Positions 46,286-55,544 are shown, counted from the first letter of the stretch. The stretch is DNA of 64,000 nucleotides from Opitutaceae bacterium (GCA_016715765.1 JADJZJ010000059.1:30008-94007), one strand, 5' to 3'. Made by a program: numbers and translations. Notes: generated by a model not told the origin, from the letters alone.

Positions 46286-48210
46286 TTGTGGGAGTCCTCC
46301 TCGTCAGCGTGGATGTGGTAACCCTCGTTGCCTTCCATGGCCCAGAGGTAGATGCCGGCCAGCATGATGGCGGCGCCCGTGAGGGCGACCGGCAGCTTGT
46401 GGCCGTGGTCAATGACCGAAACGCCGATGGCGCCGATCAAAATGCCAATGCTGGTGACGAGAGGGTAAACGGACTGGAAGGGCATGTGGATGCCGCCGTG
46501 GGCCGCATCCTCTTTGGCATGCTCGGCCTTTTCCTTGGCCACTTCCTCCTGGTGGTGCTTTTCGTACCACCAGGCGTCGCGGGCGTGCACCGTCGGGGTG
46601 ACGGCGAAGTTGTATTCCGGCGGCGGGTTGGGGATGGACCACTCGAGGGTCCGGCCGTCCCAGTAGTCCTTCTTGACCTTCTCACCCTTGAAGTAGGTGT
46701 AGGTCATGACGATGAAGTAGATCAGGATGCCGAGGCCGAGGATGAAGGCGCCGATCGTCGCGATGAAGTTGGCGGTGTTCCAGCCGAGGTTGGCGTCGTA
46801 GGTGAACGTGCGGCGGGGCATGCCGTTCAGCCCGAGGAAGTGCATCGGGAAGAAGGTGATGTTGAAGCCGGCGAAGATGACCCAGAAGGAGAGCTTGCCC
46901 CAGAACTCGCTGACCTTGCGGCCGAACATCAGCGGGAACCAGTAGTGCAGTCCCGCGAGCAGCGCGAAGATCGAGCCGCCGATGAGCACATAGTGAAAGT
47001 GCGCGATGACGAAGTAGCTGTCCTGCTGCTGCGCGTCGGCCGGGGCGGCGGCGTGCATGACGCCGGAGAAGCCGCCCATCATGAACATCCAGACGAAGCC
47101 CAGGGCGAACATCATGGGCGTGCGCATCATGAGGTGGCCGCCCCAGAGGGTGCCGATCCAGTTGAAGATCTTCACGCCCGTGGGCACCGCGATGGCCATG
47201 GTGGCGAGGGAGAAGGCCGCCGTGGCGACCGTGCCCATGCCCGTGGTGAACATGTGGTGGCTCCAGACGGCGAAGCCGAGGAAGCCGATGCAGGCGCCGG
47301 AGAACACCACGATCGGGTAGCCGAAGAGCGGCTTGCGCGCGAAGGTGGGGAGGATTTCCGAGACGATGCCCATGGCGGGCAGGATGAGAATGTAAACCTC
47401 GGGGTGGCCGAACACCCAGAAGAGATGCTGCCAGAGGACGGGCATGCCGCCGTTGGAGACCTCGAAGAAGTTCGTGCCGAACAGGCGGTCCATCATCACC
47501 TCGACCAGCGCGATGGTGATGGCCGGGAAGGAGAGGACGATCAGGAAGGCCGTGACCAGCGTCATCCAGGTGAAGACCGGCACGCGCATCATGGTCATGC
47601 CCGGGGCGCGCAGGTTGATGATGGTGACGATGAAGTTCAGCGAGGCCGCGATGGAGGCGACGCCGAGGAGCTGCAGGCCCATGACCCACATGTCGATCGA
47701 ATGGTCGGGATTGAAGGTCTTGGAGGTGAGGGGCGCGTAGCCCACCCAGCTGCCGTCCGGCGGACCGTCCTGCATGAACCAGCCGAGGTTGATGATGATC
47801 GCGCCGGCGACGAAGGTCCACAGCGAGAAGGCGTTCAGCCGGGGGAAGGCCACGTCGCGCGCGCCGATCTGCAGCGGCATGATGTAATTGAAGAACGCGG
47901 CCGAGAGCGGCATGACGGCGAGGAAGATCATCGTCGTGCCGTGCATCGTGAACATCGTGTTGTACTGCTGCGCGGTGAGCACGTCGTTGTTCGGCAGCGC
48001 GAGCTGGAGGCGGATGAGGAGGGCCTCGATGCCGCCGACCAGGAAGAAGAACAGCGCGAAGATGCCGTAGAGGAAGCCGATCTTCTTGTGGTCCACCGTG
48101 GTGAGCCAGCTCATCAGGCCGGTCTTGGCCGTGGGGCGCCAGAAGACGGAAGCCTTGGTGGGGGCGGGGGCCTCGTGGCCGGTGAAATGGGACTTAACCG
48201 ATGCGTCCAT
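46282..48210 (-). CDS. coxA: cytochrome c oxidase subunit I
   Basis: 642 residues, about twelve core helices plus a C-terminal extension with two more (from about residue 570: SVYPLVTSIGILIGAIGVSV and LTGAAIMLAGIYLWAMEGNE), as in caa3-type oxidases. The copper B/Tyr-His site VFGHPEVYILILPAMGIVSE places it in the A-type with the Glu of GHPEV; the heme a3 side is HFHYVLIGGSIFALLAGLHY. It reduces O2 and pumps protons. It is flanked in the operon by coxB (7 bases upstream) and coxC (overlapping). Confidence 0.97.
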   Translation of the reverse strand: MDASVKSHFTGHEAPAPTKASVFWRPTAKTGLMSWLTTVDHKKIGFLYGIFALFFFLVGGIEALLIRLQLALPNNDVLTAQQYNTMFTMHGTTMIFLAVMPLSAAFFNYIMPLQIGARDVAFPRLNAFSLWTFVAGAIIINLGWFMQDGPPDGSWVGYAPLTSKTFNPDHSIDMWVMGLQLLGVASIAASLNFIVTIINLRAPGMTMMRVPVFTWMTLVTAFLIVLSFPAITIALVEVMMDRLFGTNFFEVSNGGMPVLWQHLFWVFGHPEVYILILPAMGIVSEILPTFARKPLFGYPIVVFSGACIGFLGFAVWSHHMFTTGMGTVATAAFSLATMAIAVPTGVKIFNWIGTLWGGHLMMRTPMMFALGFVWMFMMGGFSGVMHAAAPADAQQQDSYFVIAHFHYVLIGGSIFALLAGLHYWFPLMFGRKVSEFWGKLSFWVIFAGFNITFFPMHFLGLNGMPRRTFTYDANLGWNTANFIATIGAFILGLGILIYFIVMTYTYFKGEKVKKDYWDGRTLEWSIPNPPPEYNFAVTPTVHARDAWWYEKHHQEEVAKEKAEHAKEDAAHGGIHMPFQSVYPLVTSIGILIGAIGVSVIDHGHKLPVALTGAAIMLAGIYLWAMEGNEGYHIHADEEDSHK

Positions 48211-48217
48211 GATGTGA

Positions 48218-49468
48218 TTATTTAAGGCTTTCGAGATAGGCCACCAATGCGCTCACGTCGGCGTCGGTGAGCTTGATGTTGTTCGGCACATAGCCGGTGA
48301 CGTACATTTTGTTGCCGGGCTTGACCACGTCGGGGTGGGCCAGCCAGCGGGCCATCTGGTCGTGATTGTTTTCCAGGAGACCGCCGGCGATGGTGGTGCG
48401 GGCGCCGATGTGTGTCAGGTCGGGACCGGTGATGCCGATGCCCTCGTGGCCGCGGACGGTGTGGCAGCCGGTGCAGGTCTTCTCGTTGAAGAGCTTGCGG
48501 CCCTGCGCGATGAGCGCGGGATTCTCGTCCTTGGCCGGGAATTGCTGCTGCTTCCAGTTGTCGAGCGGGGAGACCTGGGCGTCGGCGGCCCACTTGTCGG
48601 TGTAGCCGTACTCGTTGCGCTTGAAGGAGGCGAACTGGACCTTGGCGCCCTCGGCGGAGGCGGTCTGGGCGGCGACGGTGCGGGCGGTCTGCTTCTGGCC
48701 CGCGACCCAGTCGGCAAAGTCCTTCTCGGAAAGGGCGATCACGCGGAAGCGCATGACGGCGTGCGAATCGCCGCAGTATTCGGCGCACTGGCCCCAGAAG
48801 TAGCCGGGTTCGTCGGCCTGCAGCCAGAGGTGGTTGCCGCGGTTCGGGATCATGTCGACCTTGCCGGCGAGCTTGGGCACCCAGAACGAGTGGATGACGT
48901 CAACCGTCCGCAGCTGGATGACCACCGGGCGGCCGGCGGGGATGACGAGTTCGTTGCCCGTGACCAGCGGACCGACGCCGTCGATCTGCTCCTTGGGGTA
49001 TTCGAACTTGAACCACCACTGGTAGCCCGTGGCGGTGACCTCGTAGATGTTTTCCTTCTGCTCGGCGGGCGGCTCGTAGGTGTACCAGATGCCCTTGAGG
49101 GTGGGGATGGCGATGAGGACGAGGGCGAAGATGGAGGCGCCGATGAGGCCCAGCTCGATGAGCGGGTTGCCATGGCTCTGCTCCGGCGGCTCGGCATGCT
49201 CGTCGGCGTCGCTGCGCGCCTTGAACTTGAAGGTCGCATAGGCCAGCACGGCGCCCACGAGGATGAAGATCACGAGCGTGACCCAGCACGTGACGTAGAA
49301 CACGTCGAGCTGGGCCTTGGCGACCGGGCCGGCCGCGACCATGGTGGTCTGATGACCATCCATGCGCCAGAAGTTGAAATCGCAGCCAGGCAGGACGGCG
49401 AGGCCGCCCAATGCCAGGGCGGCTCGTCCCCAACGGCCAAGGCCAGGTAAGAGATAGGACAAACGCAT
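48218..49468 (-). CDS. coxB: cytochrome c oxidase subunit II with fused cytochrome c domain (caa3 type)
   Basis: 416 residues from the ATG at 49468 (MRLSYLLPGLGRWGRAALAL, possibly a lipoprotein signal with VLPGC). Two transmembrane helices (about 55-130), the copper A cupredoxin domain (GQCAEYCGDSHAVMRF) and a C-terminal cytochrome c domain with CTGCH and a distal Met (NKMYVTGYVP). The fusion lets it take electrons directly. First gene of the cox operon. Confidence 0.95.
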   Translation of the reverse strand: MRLSYLLPGLGRWGRAALALGGLAVLPGCDFNFWRMDGHQTTMVAAGPVAKAQLDVFYVTCWVTLVIFILVGAVLAYATFKFKARSDADEHAEPPEQSHGNPLIELGLIGASIFALVLIAIPTLKGIWYTYEPPAEQKENIYEVTATGYQWWFKFEYPKEQIDGVGPLVTGNELVIPAGRPVVIQLRTVDVIHSFWVPKLAGKVDMIPNRGNHLWLQADEPGYFWGQCAEYCGDSHAVMRFRVIALSEKDFADWVAGQKQTARTVAAQTASAEGAKVQFASFKRNEYGYTDKWAADAQVSPLDNWKQQQFPAKDENPALIAQGRKLFNEKTCTGCHTVRGHEGIGITGPDLTHIGARTTIAGGLLENNHDQMARWLAHPDVVKPGNKMYVTGYVPNNIKLTDADVSALVAYLESLK

Positions 49469-49833
49469 GTGTGTGTTCTGACTGATAAAAATAAAGGTTG
49501 GCGGGGTAGCCAACCGCCATGAGCGTTTAAGAACGTCTGCGCATTTCAAGTCATATTCCGTGCAGATTTTGCCTTTTCACCCCTTGCCCCCGGCCGCCGT
49601 GCCGGGGAACTGCGCAATAATTGTCTCCCGTACCTGTAATCATAAGCCGGAGGTTTAAGAAAACTGATGCCATCCGGTCCATAAGCCGCCCGTACGGGCC
49701 TTTTCGCGGGCCCTGGCGGAGCCCGGCCCGGGCAGCTGCGCAGCGATTGTCCTGCCTTCCCGGGTTCATTAGTCGCGCACTATTCCGCTGATGCGTTTGC
49801 AATGACCCGGGCAGGGTCTACTTTCAGCTCGTC
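49469..49833. other. intergenic region between coxB and the azurin gene
   Basis: About 365 bases without a gene. A perfect palindrome GCCCGTACGGGC lies near 49688, followed by GC-rich stem-forming sequence (GCGGGCCCTGGCG, GCCCGGGC). Divergent promoters for coxB and the azurin are expected here but none stands out. Confidence 0.5.
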
Positions 49834-50319
49834 ATGAAACTCCCCCTCCTCCTCACCACTGCGCTTCTGGCGCTCGTTGTCACCGGTTGTTCCCCGAAGG
49901 AAGAAGCCGCCTCTCCCGCCGGACCGGCCGCCGCCGCCGGCCCCCGGACCATCGAACTCACGGCCAATGATTCGATGAAGTACAACATGAACTCCATCTC
50001 CCTGGCCGTCGGCGAGGAGGTCCGCCTGAGCCTGATCAACATCGGCTCGATGCCCAAGCAGGCCATGGCGCATAACATCGTGGTGCTCAAGGCCGGGAGC
50101 GATTCCGCGGCCTTCGCCACCACCGCCGCCGCGGCCATTGCCACCGATTACATTCCCGCGTCCCTGGCCGGCGAGGTCATCGCCCACACCAAGATGCTCG
50201 GGCCCAAGCAGACCGACAGCATCATCGTGAAGTTCACGGAGCCCGGCGAGTACCCCTTCCTGTGCTCCTTCCCGGCGCATTACCAGGTGGGGATGAAGGG
50301 TGTGATCACCGTCCGCTGA
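49834..50319 (+). CDS. azurin/plastocyanin-like copper lipoprotein
   Basis: 161 residues. Lipoprotein signal MKLPLLLTTALLALVVTGCS with the lipid Cys at 19, an Ala/Pro linker, then a cupredoxin domain with the expected copper ligands His (MAHNIVVLK), Cys and His in FLCSFPAHYQ and Met in VGMKGVITV. Likely an electron carrier for the neighbouring oxidase, or copper store. Confidence 0.9.
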   Translation: MKLPLLLTTALLALVVTGCSPKEEAASPAGPAAAAGPRTIELTANDSMKYNMNSISLAVGEEVRLSLINIGSMPKQAMAHNIVVLKAGSDSAAFATTAAAAIATDYIPASLAGEVIAHTKMLGPKQTDSIIVKFTEPGEYPFLCSFPAHYQVGMKGVITVR

Positions 50320-50420
50320 GGCGGACGGAACGCTAACCTCCAACGCTCAACTTCCAACACGAACTTTTAACCTCCCGGCGCGGTGAGCCGCGGGCACGCC
50401 GCTTTGGCGTACCGCGGTCT

Positions 50421-50915
50421 TCAGCCGCTGGACTTCCGCCGTTCAACGTTGGAGTTGACGTTGGATTCGACGTTCGGCGCGTTCCGCGCCGCCGGCCACC
50501 ACTGGTACAGGAAGAAATACACCAGCACGCCGGTGATCGAAACGTAGTACCAGATGGGGAAGGTCCATTTCGCCCAGGCCTTGTGGCGCTCGAACTCGCC
50601 CTTGATCGCCAGCAGGAAGGTCCGCGGCACGAGGTAGGCGATGGCCATGGCGAGGATGATGTGGGTGAACAGCATCACATAGTAGACCGTGCGGATCGTG
50701 CCCTCGCCGCCGAAAGGGGTGTGCACGCCGCGTACCAATATCTTGTGGCCCACGTATCCGACCAGGAACACGGCCGAAACCACGCAGGCGCTGATCATCA
50801 CCTTGCGGTGGGCCTCCTTGTGGCCGGTCTTGATCAAAATGAAACCCGCGGTGAGCAGCACCGTGGCCAGGGCGTTCAGCGAGGCGTTGAGGGCGGGGAT
50901 GTCCTGGATGGTCAT
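50421..50915 (-). CDS. DUF420 membrane protein with repeat-encoded tail
   Basis: 164 residues, four membrane helices. DUF420 landmarks: HKEAHRKVMISACVVSAVFL and RHKAWAKWTFPIWYYVSITG. Found next to heme/oxidase assembly genes; CtaM (YozB), a relative, is needed for caa3 oxidase. The last 20 residues (NAPNVESNVNSNVERRKSSG) are encoded by repeated CAACGT-type units that mirror TCCAACGCTCAACTTCCAAC at 50338-50357, so the tail probably derives from an inserted repeat. Confidence 0.88.
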   Translation of the reverse strand: MTIQDIPALNASLNALATVLLTAGFILIKTGHKEAHRKVMISACVVSAVFLVGYVGHKILVRGVHTPFGGEGTIRTVYYVMLFTHIILAMAIAYLVPRTFLLAIKGEFERHKAWAKWTFPIWYYVSITGVLVYFFLYQWWPAARNAPNVESNVNSNVERRKSSG

Positions 50916-50921
50916 GACGGG

Positions 50922-51803
50922 TCAGAAAAAGATCACGCGGTCGGCCACCAGCGCCCCGAGCACGATGGGGAGGTAGATGATTGAACCGAAAAACAGCCGG
51001 CGCGCGGCCACGTCGCGCCCGACCGGACGCAGGAACACCGTGGCCCGGTGCAGGAACCAGAGTCCGCCGAGGATGGCCGCGGCGAAATACCATAAGGTGG
51101 CCAGCCCGAGGATCGTTGGCAGCAGGCTCACGACGAAGAGGGCGACGGCGTTGACGAACGACCACGCCGCCACCTTGGCGCCGGATTCATCGCGCACGGG
51201 CAGCATGGGAAAGTGCACCGCGGCATAGTCCCGCCGGTAGGTCCAGGCGATGGCCATGAAGTGCGGCATCTGCCAGAAGAACAAAATGCCGAAAAGGATC
51301 CACCCGAGCGCCGTGATCCGCCCCTCGGCCGCCGCCCAGCCGATCAGCGGGGGAAAGGCGCCGGCCAGCGCGCCGATCTCGGTGCTAAAGCGCGACCAGC
51401 GCTTCGCCGGCGTGTACCAGCCGAGGTAGGAGATGATGGTCAGCAGGGTAAAGAACGCGGCGAGCCCGTTCACCTTGACGAAGATGAGCCCGAGGGCCGC
51501 GGCGCACATCAGTGCGCCGAGCACGAAGGCGGACCCGGTGGCGACCTTGCCGGTGGGTATGGGCCGGTCCGCCGTGCGCTTCATCTGCGCATCGGTGTCG
51601 TGCTCCAGCCACTGGTTGAGCGCCGCCACGCCGCCGGCCGCCAGGCTGGTGCCCACGACCACGGCAAAAAGTTCGCCGACAATGAACGGCGGCCGGCCCG
51701 CCGCATAGCCGACCAGCGCGGTGATGACCGAGAGCGCGCTCAGCCGCGGCTTGGTGAGCTCCACGTAATCGCCGAAAACCGCCTTGGTGGTGCTGGTGCT
51801 CAT
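50922..51803 (-). CDS. ctaB: protoheme IX farnesyltransferase (heme O synthase)
   Basis: 293 residues from MSTSTTKAVFGDYVELTKPR. Prenyltransferase motifs NQWLEHDTDAQMKRTADRPI (DxxxD) and the later WTYRRDYAAVHFPML (YxxD-like) are present, with about nine helices. It converts heme B to heme O for the oxidase. It overlaps ctaA by four bases and lies 6 bases before DUF420. Confidence 0.96.
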   Translation of the reverse strand: MSTSTTKAVFGDYVELTKPRLSALSVITALVGYAAGRPPFIVGELFAVVVGTSLAAGGVAALNQWLEHDTDAQMKRTADRPIPTGKVATGSAFVLGALMCAAALGLIFVKVNGLAAFFTLLTIISYLGWYTPAKRWSRFSTEIGALAGAFPPLIGWAAAEGRITALGWILFGILFFWQMPHFMAIAWTYRRDYAAVHFPMLPVRDESGAKVAAWSFVNAVALFVVSLLPTILGLATLWYFAAAILGGLWFLHRATVFLRPVGRDVAARRLFFGSIIYLPIVLGALVADRVIFF

Positions 51804-52783
51804 GCCGCCGGTTGGTGGGCCTCGATCAGATCCCGGTGCGCGAGCCAGGTCAGTGTGAAAGTGACGGCCAGCAGCAGCGCCCCCGTCACGACGTGCGCGG
51901 TGGTCACATGCGGCTCGCGCAGCTGCCAGATGACGTGCGCGCCGAGCAGGATCTGCAGGGCCAGCAGGCTCACGAGGACCGAGGCGCCGCAGCGCATCAA
52001 CAGGGTCGCCCCCGGATCGCGCCACAGCCGCCAGGCGAACCAGCCCAGCGCGACCGTGAGCACCACGGCCATGGCCCGGTGGGCGAAGTGGATGCCCACG
52101 AGGAAGTTCCAGCCCGACGGCAACCAGTCGCCCTCGGCGTTGGAATAGGGGAACGTCGGGATCGCGAGGCCGGCGAAGTTGTGCCGCATGGTGGCGGCGA
52201 TCGCGAGTTGCGCGACCAGGAGCAGCGTGCAGGTCACACCGGCCCAGCGCAGGCTTGGCCGGACCGGGATGGCCGTCTCGCGCCAGGTGCGCGTGAGGGC
52301 CATGGCGATCGCGAAAAGGATGCACACGTAGAGATGCGCGAGGATCCCGTGCGGGATGCGCAGCATCTGCCCCAGGGTCATCTCAAAGCCGGGCACCGCC
52401 AGGGAATCGAGCAGCACGCGTTTCCCGCCGATGAGTCCCTGCACGATGACGATGACGAGGGCCGCCCAGCCGAGTTGCCGCAGCCAGCGCCGCGGTTCGC
52501 GCCGCCACAGCCAGAGGGCGAGCGTGAGCGTGATCAGTCCCATCAACGTGCCCGACAGCCGGTGGGAGTGCTCGGCGAACATGGCGACGTCCTCCAGCCA
52601 GCCGTGCGGATTGACCGAGCCGTTGGACAGCGGCCAGTCGGGGAAGGCCATGCCCGCCCCGATGCTGGTGGTGAACGCGCCCAGCGTCACCAGCACGAAC
52701 ACCCACGCGCTGCCAATCGCGGCAAACCAGGCGAGCGGCGCCTGGTGCGTGGAGCGGGTGGAATCGTCGGCGGGAAGGGCCAT
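51800..52783 (-). CDS. ctaA: heme A synthase (COX15/CtaA)
   Basis: 327 residues, eight membrane helices. The four family histidines fit FAEHSHRLSGTLMG and LRIPHGILAHLYV in the first half and GIHFAHRAMAVVLTVALGWF and LLGAHVIWQLREPHVTTAHV in the second. It oxidises heme O to heme A. Translationally coupled to ctaB. Confidence 0.95.
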   Translation of the reverse strand: MALPADDSTRSTHQAPLAWFAAIGSAWVFVLVTLGAFTTSIGAGMAFPDWPLSNGSVNPHGWLEDVAMFAEHSHRLSGTLMGLITLTLALWLWRREPRRWLRQLGWAALVIVIVQGLIGGKRVLLDSLAVPGFEMTLGQMLRIPHGILAHLYVCILFAIAMALTRTWRETAIPVRPSLRWAGVTCTLLLVAQLAIAATMRHNFAGLAIPTFPYSNAEGDWLPSGWNFLVGIHFAHRAMAVVLTVALGWFAWRLWRDPGATLLMRCGASVLVSLLALQILLGAHVIWQLREPHVTTAHVVTGALLLAVTFTLTWLAHRDLIEAHQPAA

Positions 52784-52869
52784 AAGTGTGAAAACTCCCA
52801 GATAGAAGCGGTCCCGGCGAACTCCGCAAACCCTTTGACAAATTTATCCACCGGCGAATCCGTAGGAGC

Positions 52870-53778
52870 ATGCAATCGCGCGCCCTGATCCTGACCTCCG
52901 CCCTGGTGCTGCTGGCCCTGGCCGGGTGCGGCCAGCCGGAGCCGGTCGCCCCGGCCGCACCTGCCGCCCCGGCGGAGAAGCGCTACCCGATCACCGGCGA
53001 GGTGGTTGCCGCCGATCCCGCGCGCAAGGTGCTGATCGTGCACCATGATGAGATCCCGGGCTACATGCCCGAAATGACCATGGAGTTCCTCGTTTCGGCC
53101 GGCGACCTCGCCATCGCCAAGCCCGGCCAGCGCATCCGCGCCGACATGATCCCCAGCGACAAGGGCGACTTCCGCCTCGAAAAAATCTGGCCCGACGACC
53201 GCACCGAGGTGGCCGTGGTGGCCGCCGGGGCGAATGCCCTCCGGCAGGACACCATGATCCGCGGCCGCGGCGTTTACCGCGAAGTGGGGGAGGAACTGCC
53301 CGATTTCGCCCTCTACGACCAGACCGGGGCGGTGGTGCGCAGCGCCCGCTTCCGCGGCAAGCAGGTCATGCTCAACTTCATCTTCACCCGCTGCCCGGTC
53401 GCGACCATGTGCCCGCTCTCGACCTCGAAGATGATGGAAACCCAGCGCCTCGCGAAGGAGGCCGGCGTGCCGAACATCGAGTTCGTGTCCATCACCCTCG
53501 ACCCCGCCTACGACACGCCCGGCGTGCTCAAGGAATACGCCGACGCCCGCGGCATCGACACCGCCAACTTCTCCTTCCTCACCGGTCCCGAGAGCGCCAT
53601 CAAGGACCTCCTCGCGCAGTTCGGCGTCATCGCCTCCTTCGAGGGTGAACTCATCAAGCACACCCTCGCCACCGTGCTGATCGACGCCAACGGCCGCATC
53701 GCCCACCGCGCCGACGGCAGCGTGTGGGAGCCGGGGGATTTCGTGGCGAAGATGCGCCGCGCGGCGAAGGCGAAGTGA
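52870..53778 (+). CDS. CusF-like/Sco copper chaperone fusion
   Basis: 302 residues. Lipoprotein signal ending LLALAGC (Cys20). Residues 38-110 form a CusF-like copper-binding domain (YPITGEVVAADPARKVLIVH, with MPEMTMEF carrying Met66/69/71). From about 135 a Sco1/SenC thioredoxin fold follows with CX5C (C175 PVATM C181) and a late His (ELIKHTLATVLID). Sco delivers copper to the CuA site. Fusing a metal-binding domain to Sco in one chain is unusual but known. It precedes the HxH protein on the same strand. Confidence 0.9.
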   Translation: MQSRALILTSALVLLALAGCGQPEPVAPAAPAAPAEKRYPITGEVVAADPARKVLIVHHDEIPGYMPEMTMEFLVSAGDLAIAKPGQRIRADMIPSDKGDFRLEKIWPDDRTEVAVVAAGANALRQDTMIRGRGVYREVGEELPDFALYDQTGAVVRSARFRGKQVMLNFIFTRCPVATMCPLSTSKMMETQRLAKEAGVPNIEFVSITLDPAYDTPGVLKEYADARGIDTANFSFLTGPESAIKDLLAQFGVIASFEGELIKHTLATVLIDANGRIAHRADGSVWEPGDFVAKMRRAAKAK

Positions 53779-53826
53779 AATGAATTTGTTGCACACCAAG
53801 AACGCGGAGAAATCGCCCCCCTCCGA

Positions 53827-53881
53827 CTGTAGGGCTGGACCTTGGTCCAGCCTGAGGCGTCACCAAGGTGACGCCCTACAG
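53827..53881. repeat. short palindromic intergenic element
   Basis: CTGTAGGGC (53827) and GCCCTACAG (53881 end) enclose two small stems (GCTGGACC/GGTCCAGC and GGCGTCACC/GGTGACGCC). Ends resemble the GTAGGGCGGGG family. It separates the Sco fusion from the HxH gene. Confidence 0.75.
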
Positions 53882-53901
53882 CAGAATTATACCGGCAGCG
53901 T

Positions 53902-54828
53902 ATGACTGACCCGGTCCAGACTCCCTGGCGTTCCATTGCGCTGATCACCCTCGGGGCGATCGCCCTGTACCTTGGTTTCCGCTTCATGCCCACGGGCACG
54001 AATCTCAGCCACATGGATTTCCGCGTGGCCGAGACCAACTCCATCGAGTTCTGCGATCCGCTCAATCCGCAGTTCATCCCCGTCGTGGCCATGCGTTCGC
54101 CGGTCGCGATGACGCTCGCGGCGGCCGACGCCCCCGTCGTGCCCGGACGCGAGGGCCGCTTTACGGTCACCCTGCAAACCTCCAGCGGCAAACGCATCGC
54201 GCCCGAGGACCTCCTCGTGACGCATACCCGCCTCCTGCACCTCCTGATCATTGATCCGTGGCTTGATGACTATCAGCACGTGCATCCTGAGCCCGGCAAG
54301 GAGCCGGGCGAATGGACCTTCGCCTTCACGCCCAGGCGCGAGGGGGTTTACCGCATCTTTGCGGATTTCACGCCGGCCGCCACCGCCCGCGGGCTCTATG
54401 CCTCGGTGGACCTGACCGTGGGCGGCAGCCGCACGCCCAGCGGTCTGACCATGGTCATGCAGCATGAGCCGGCGCTGTCGGTGGAGCGCGAGGGCTACCG
54501 TTTCACGCTCACCCCATCCGCCGCGCTCCTGCGCACCGGCCAGACGCTGGACTTGAAGTTCACCGTCGTAAACATGGCGGGTGGCCGCGTGCCCCTTGAG
54601 CCCGTGATGGGGGCGTTCGCCCATCTCGTCGCATTCGATGAGGCGCGCAGCGGTTTTGCGCATCTGCATCCCGCCGAGGCCGATCTCACCCGGCCGCTCG
54701 ACGCCGCGCAGCCCGAGCTGAATTTCAAGATCACCATCCCGCAGCCCGGCCGGTACATCATCTGGAGCCAGGTCAACCTCGCCGGCCGCGAGGTGTTCGC
54801 GCCCTTCTGCATCGAGGTGGAGGAGTGA
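53902..54828 (+). CDS. membrane-anchored two-domain HxHP protein, putative metal handling
   Basis: 308 residues. N-terminal helix SIALITLGAIALYLGF, then two similar halves. The first contains LHLLIIDPWLDDYQHVHPEP (H126/H128), the second AHLVAFDEARSGFAHLHPAE (H254/H256), each followed by a strand-rich YRIFADF / YIIWSQV segment, so it looks like an internal duplication of a beta domain with an HxHPxx loop. I do not know the exact family. Location after the Sco fusion suggests copper binding at the membrane's outer face. Confidence 0.75.
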   Translation: MTDPVQTPWRSIALITLGAIALYLGFRFMPTGTNLSHMDFRVAETNSIEFCDPLNPQFIPVVAMRSPVAMTLAAADAPVVPGREGRFTVTLQTSSGKRIAPEDLLVTHTRLLHLLIIDPWLDDYQHVHPEPGKEPGEWTFAFTPRREGVYRIFADFTPAATARGLYASVDLTVGGSRTPSGLTMVMQHEPALSVEREGYRFTLTPSAALLRTGQTLDLKFTVVNMAGGRVPLEPVMGAFAHLVAFDEARSGFAHLHPAEADLTRPLDAAQPELNFKITIPQPGRYIIWSQVNLAGREVFAPFCIEVEE

Positions 54829-54839
54829 GCGGATTTTTA

Positions 54840-54950
54840 TTAACCACAAAGAGCACAAAGTTTCCGTCCGGCTGGCCCAAGTCTCCCGCGCCCTTATAAG
54901 GGCCTCGCAAGCCACATCCGCTTTGGGAAATTTGTGTTCTTTGTGGTTAA
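54840..54950. repeat. AACCACAAAGAGCACAAAG inverted-repeat element
   Basis: 20-bp arms TTAACCACAAAGAGCACAAA (54840-54859) and TTTGTGTTCTTTGTGGTTAA (54931-54950) match at 19 of 20 positions, with a 71-base loop. Same general class as 13518-13641 and 29878-29999. Confidence 0.85.
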
Positions 54951-55044
54951 TTTCCATTCCGTGGATCGAATTGCACAAAAAGATTTTTCCGGTCTTAGGG
55001 AAAATATCCATGGCCTGACCGGCAGTTCATCGTAAAGTGCGCTG

Positions 55045-55452
55045 ATGAAAGTCACGCGAGTCCAGATTGTCGCCCGGGGTCTTACCAACCGCTGCCCGAA
55101 TTGCGGCGGTCGCACGATCTTCAAGGCCGGCACCCTCTTTGAGGTCAACCAGGCCTGCCCGCAATGCGGCCTCCGGATCGAGCGCGACGAGGGTTTCTTC
55201 CTCGGTTCGCTCTCCCTCAACTACGGCGTGACCCTCGTCGGTTTTCTCACCCCGGTGCTGGTGCTGGCCTATTACAAGGTCATCGGCACCACGACCGCGA
55301 TCGTGCTGGCCGGCGTCGGCGCGATTTTGGTCCCCGCCCTGCTTTACCGTCCCTCCCGCAGCTGGTGGCTGATGAATTACTACCTGTTTCTGCCCCAGCA
55401 CCTCCCGGCGAACAAACCCGAGTCCGGGCCGGGCCAGGACGAGAATATCTGA
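55045..55452 (+). CDS. DUF983 membrane protein with zinc ribbon
   Basis: 135 residues. N-terminal four-Cys ribbon CPNCG (17-21) and CPQCG (38-42), the conserved ERDEGFFLGS stretch, and two membrane helices (VTLVGFLTPVLVLAYYKVIG; TTAIVLAGVGAILVPALLYR). DUF983 genes often lie in cytochrome oxidase clusters, as here; function unknown. Confidence 0.9.
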   Translation: MKVTRVQIVARGLTNRCPNCGGRTIFKAGTLFEVNQACPQCGLRIERDEGFFLGSLSLNYGVTLVGFLTPVLVLAYYKVIGTTTAIVLAGVGAILVPALLYRPSRSWWLMNYYLFLPQHLPANKPESGPGQDENI

Positions 55453-55470
55453 GCGCAGGATGTGCAGGTG

Positions 55471-55544
55471 GTAGGGCGGGGTCTCCGAACCCCGCCTTTG
55501 AACGTCGTTCGTATTCGAGGCGGGGTTCGGAGACCCCGCCCTAC
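55471..55544. repeat. palindromic intergenic element, copy 4 (short)
   Basis: 27-bp arms GTAGGGCGGGGTCTCCGAAC... (55471-55497) and the exact inverse (55518-55544) with a 20-base loop and no pyrimidine interior. Identical arms to the 3829-3990 copy. Confidence 0.88.

Noticed and set aside
46288..48225. A 645-codon open frame opposite coxA, and a similar one opposite groEL (32600-34273)
   Set aside because: Composition is antisense shadow with no recognisable domain; coxA and groEL are certain on the other strand.
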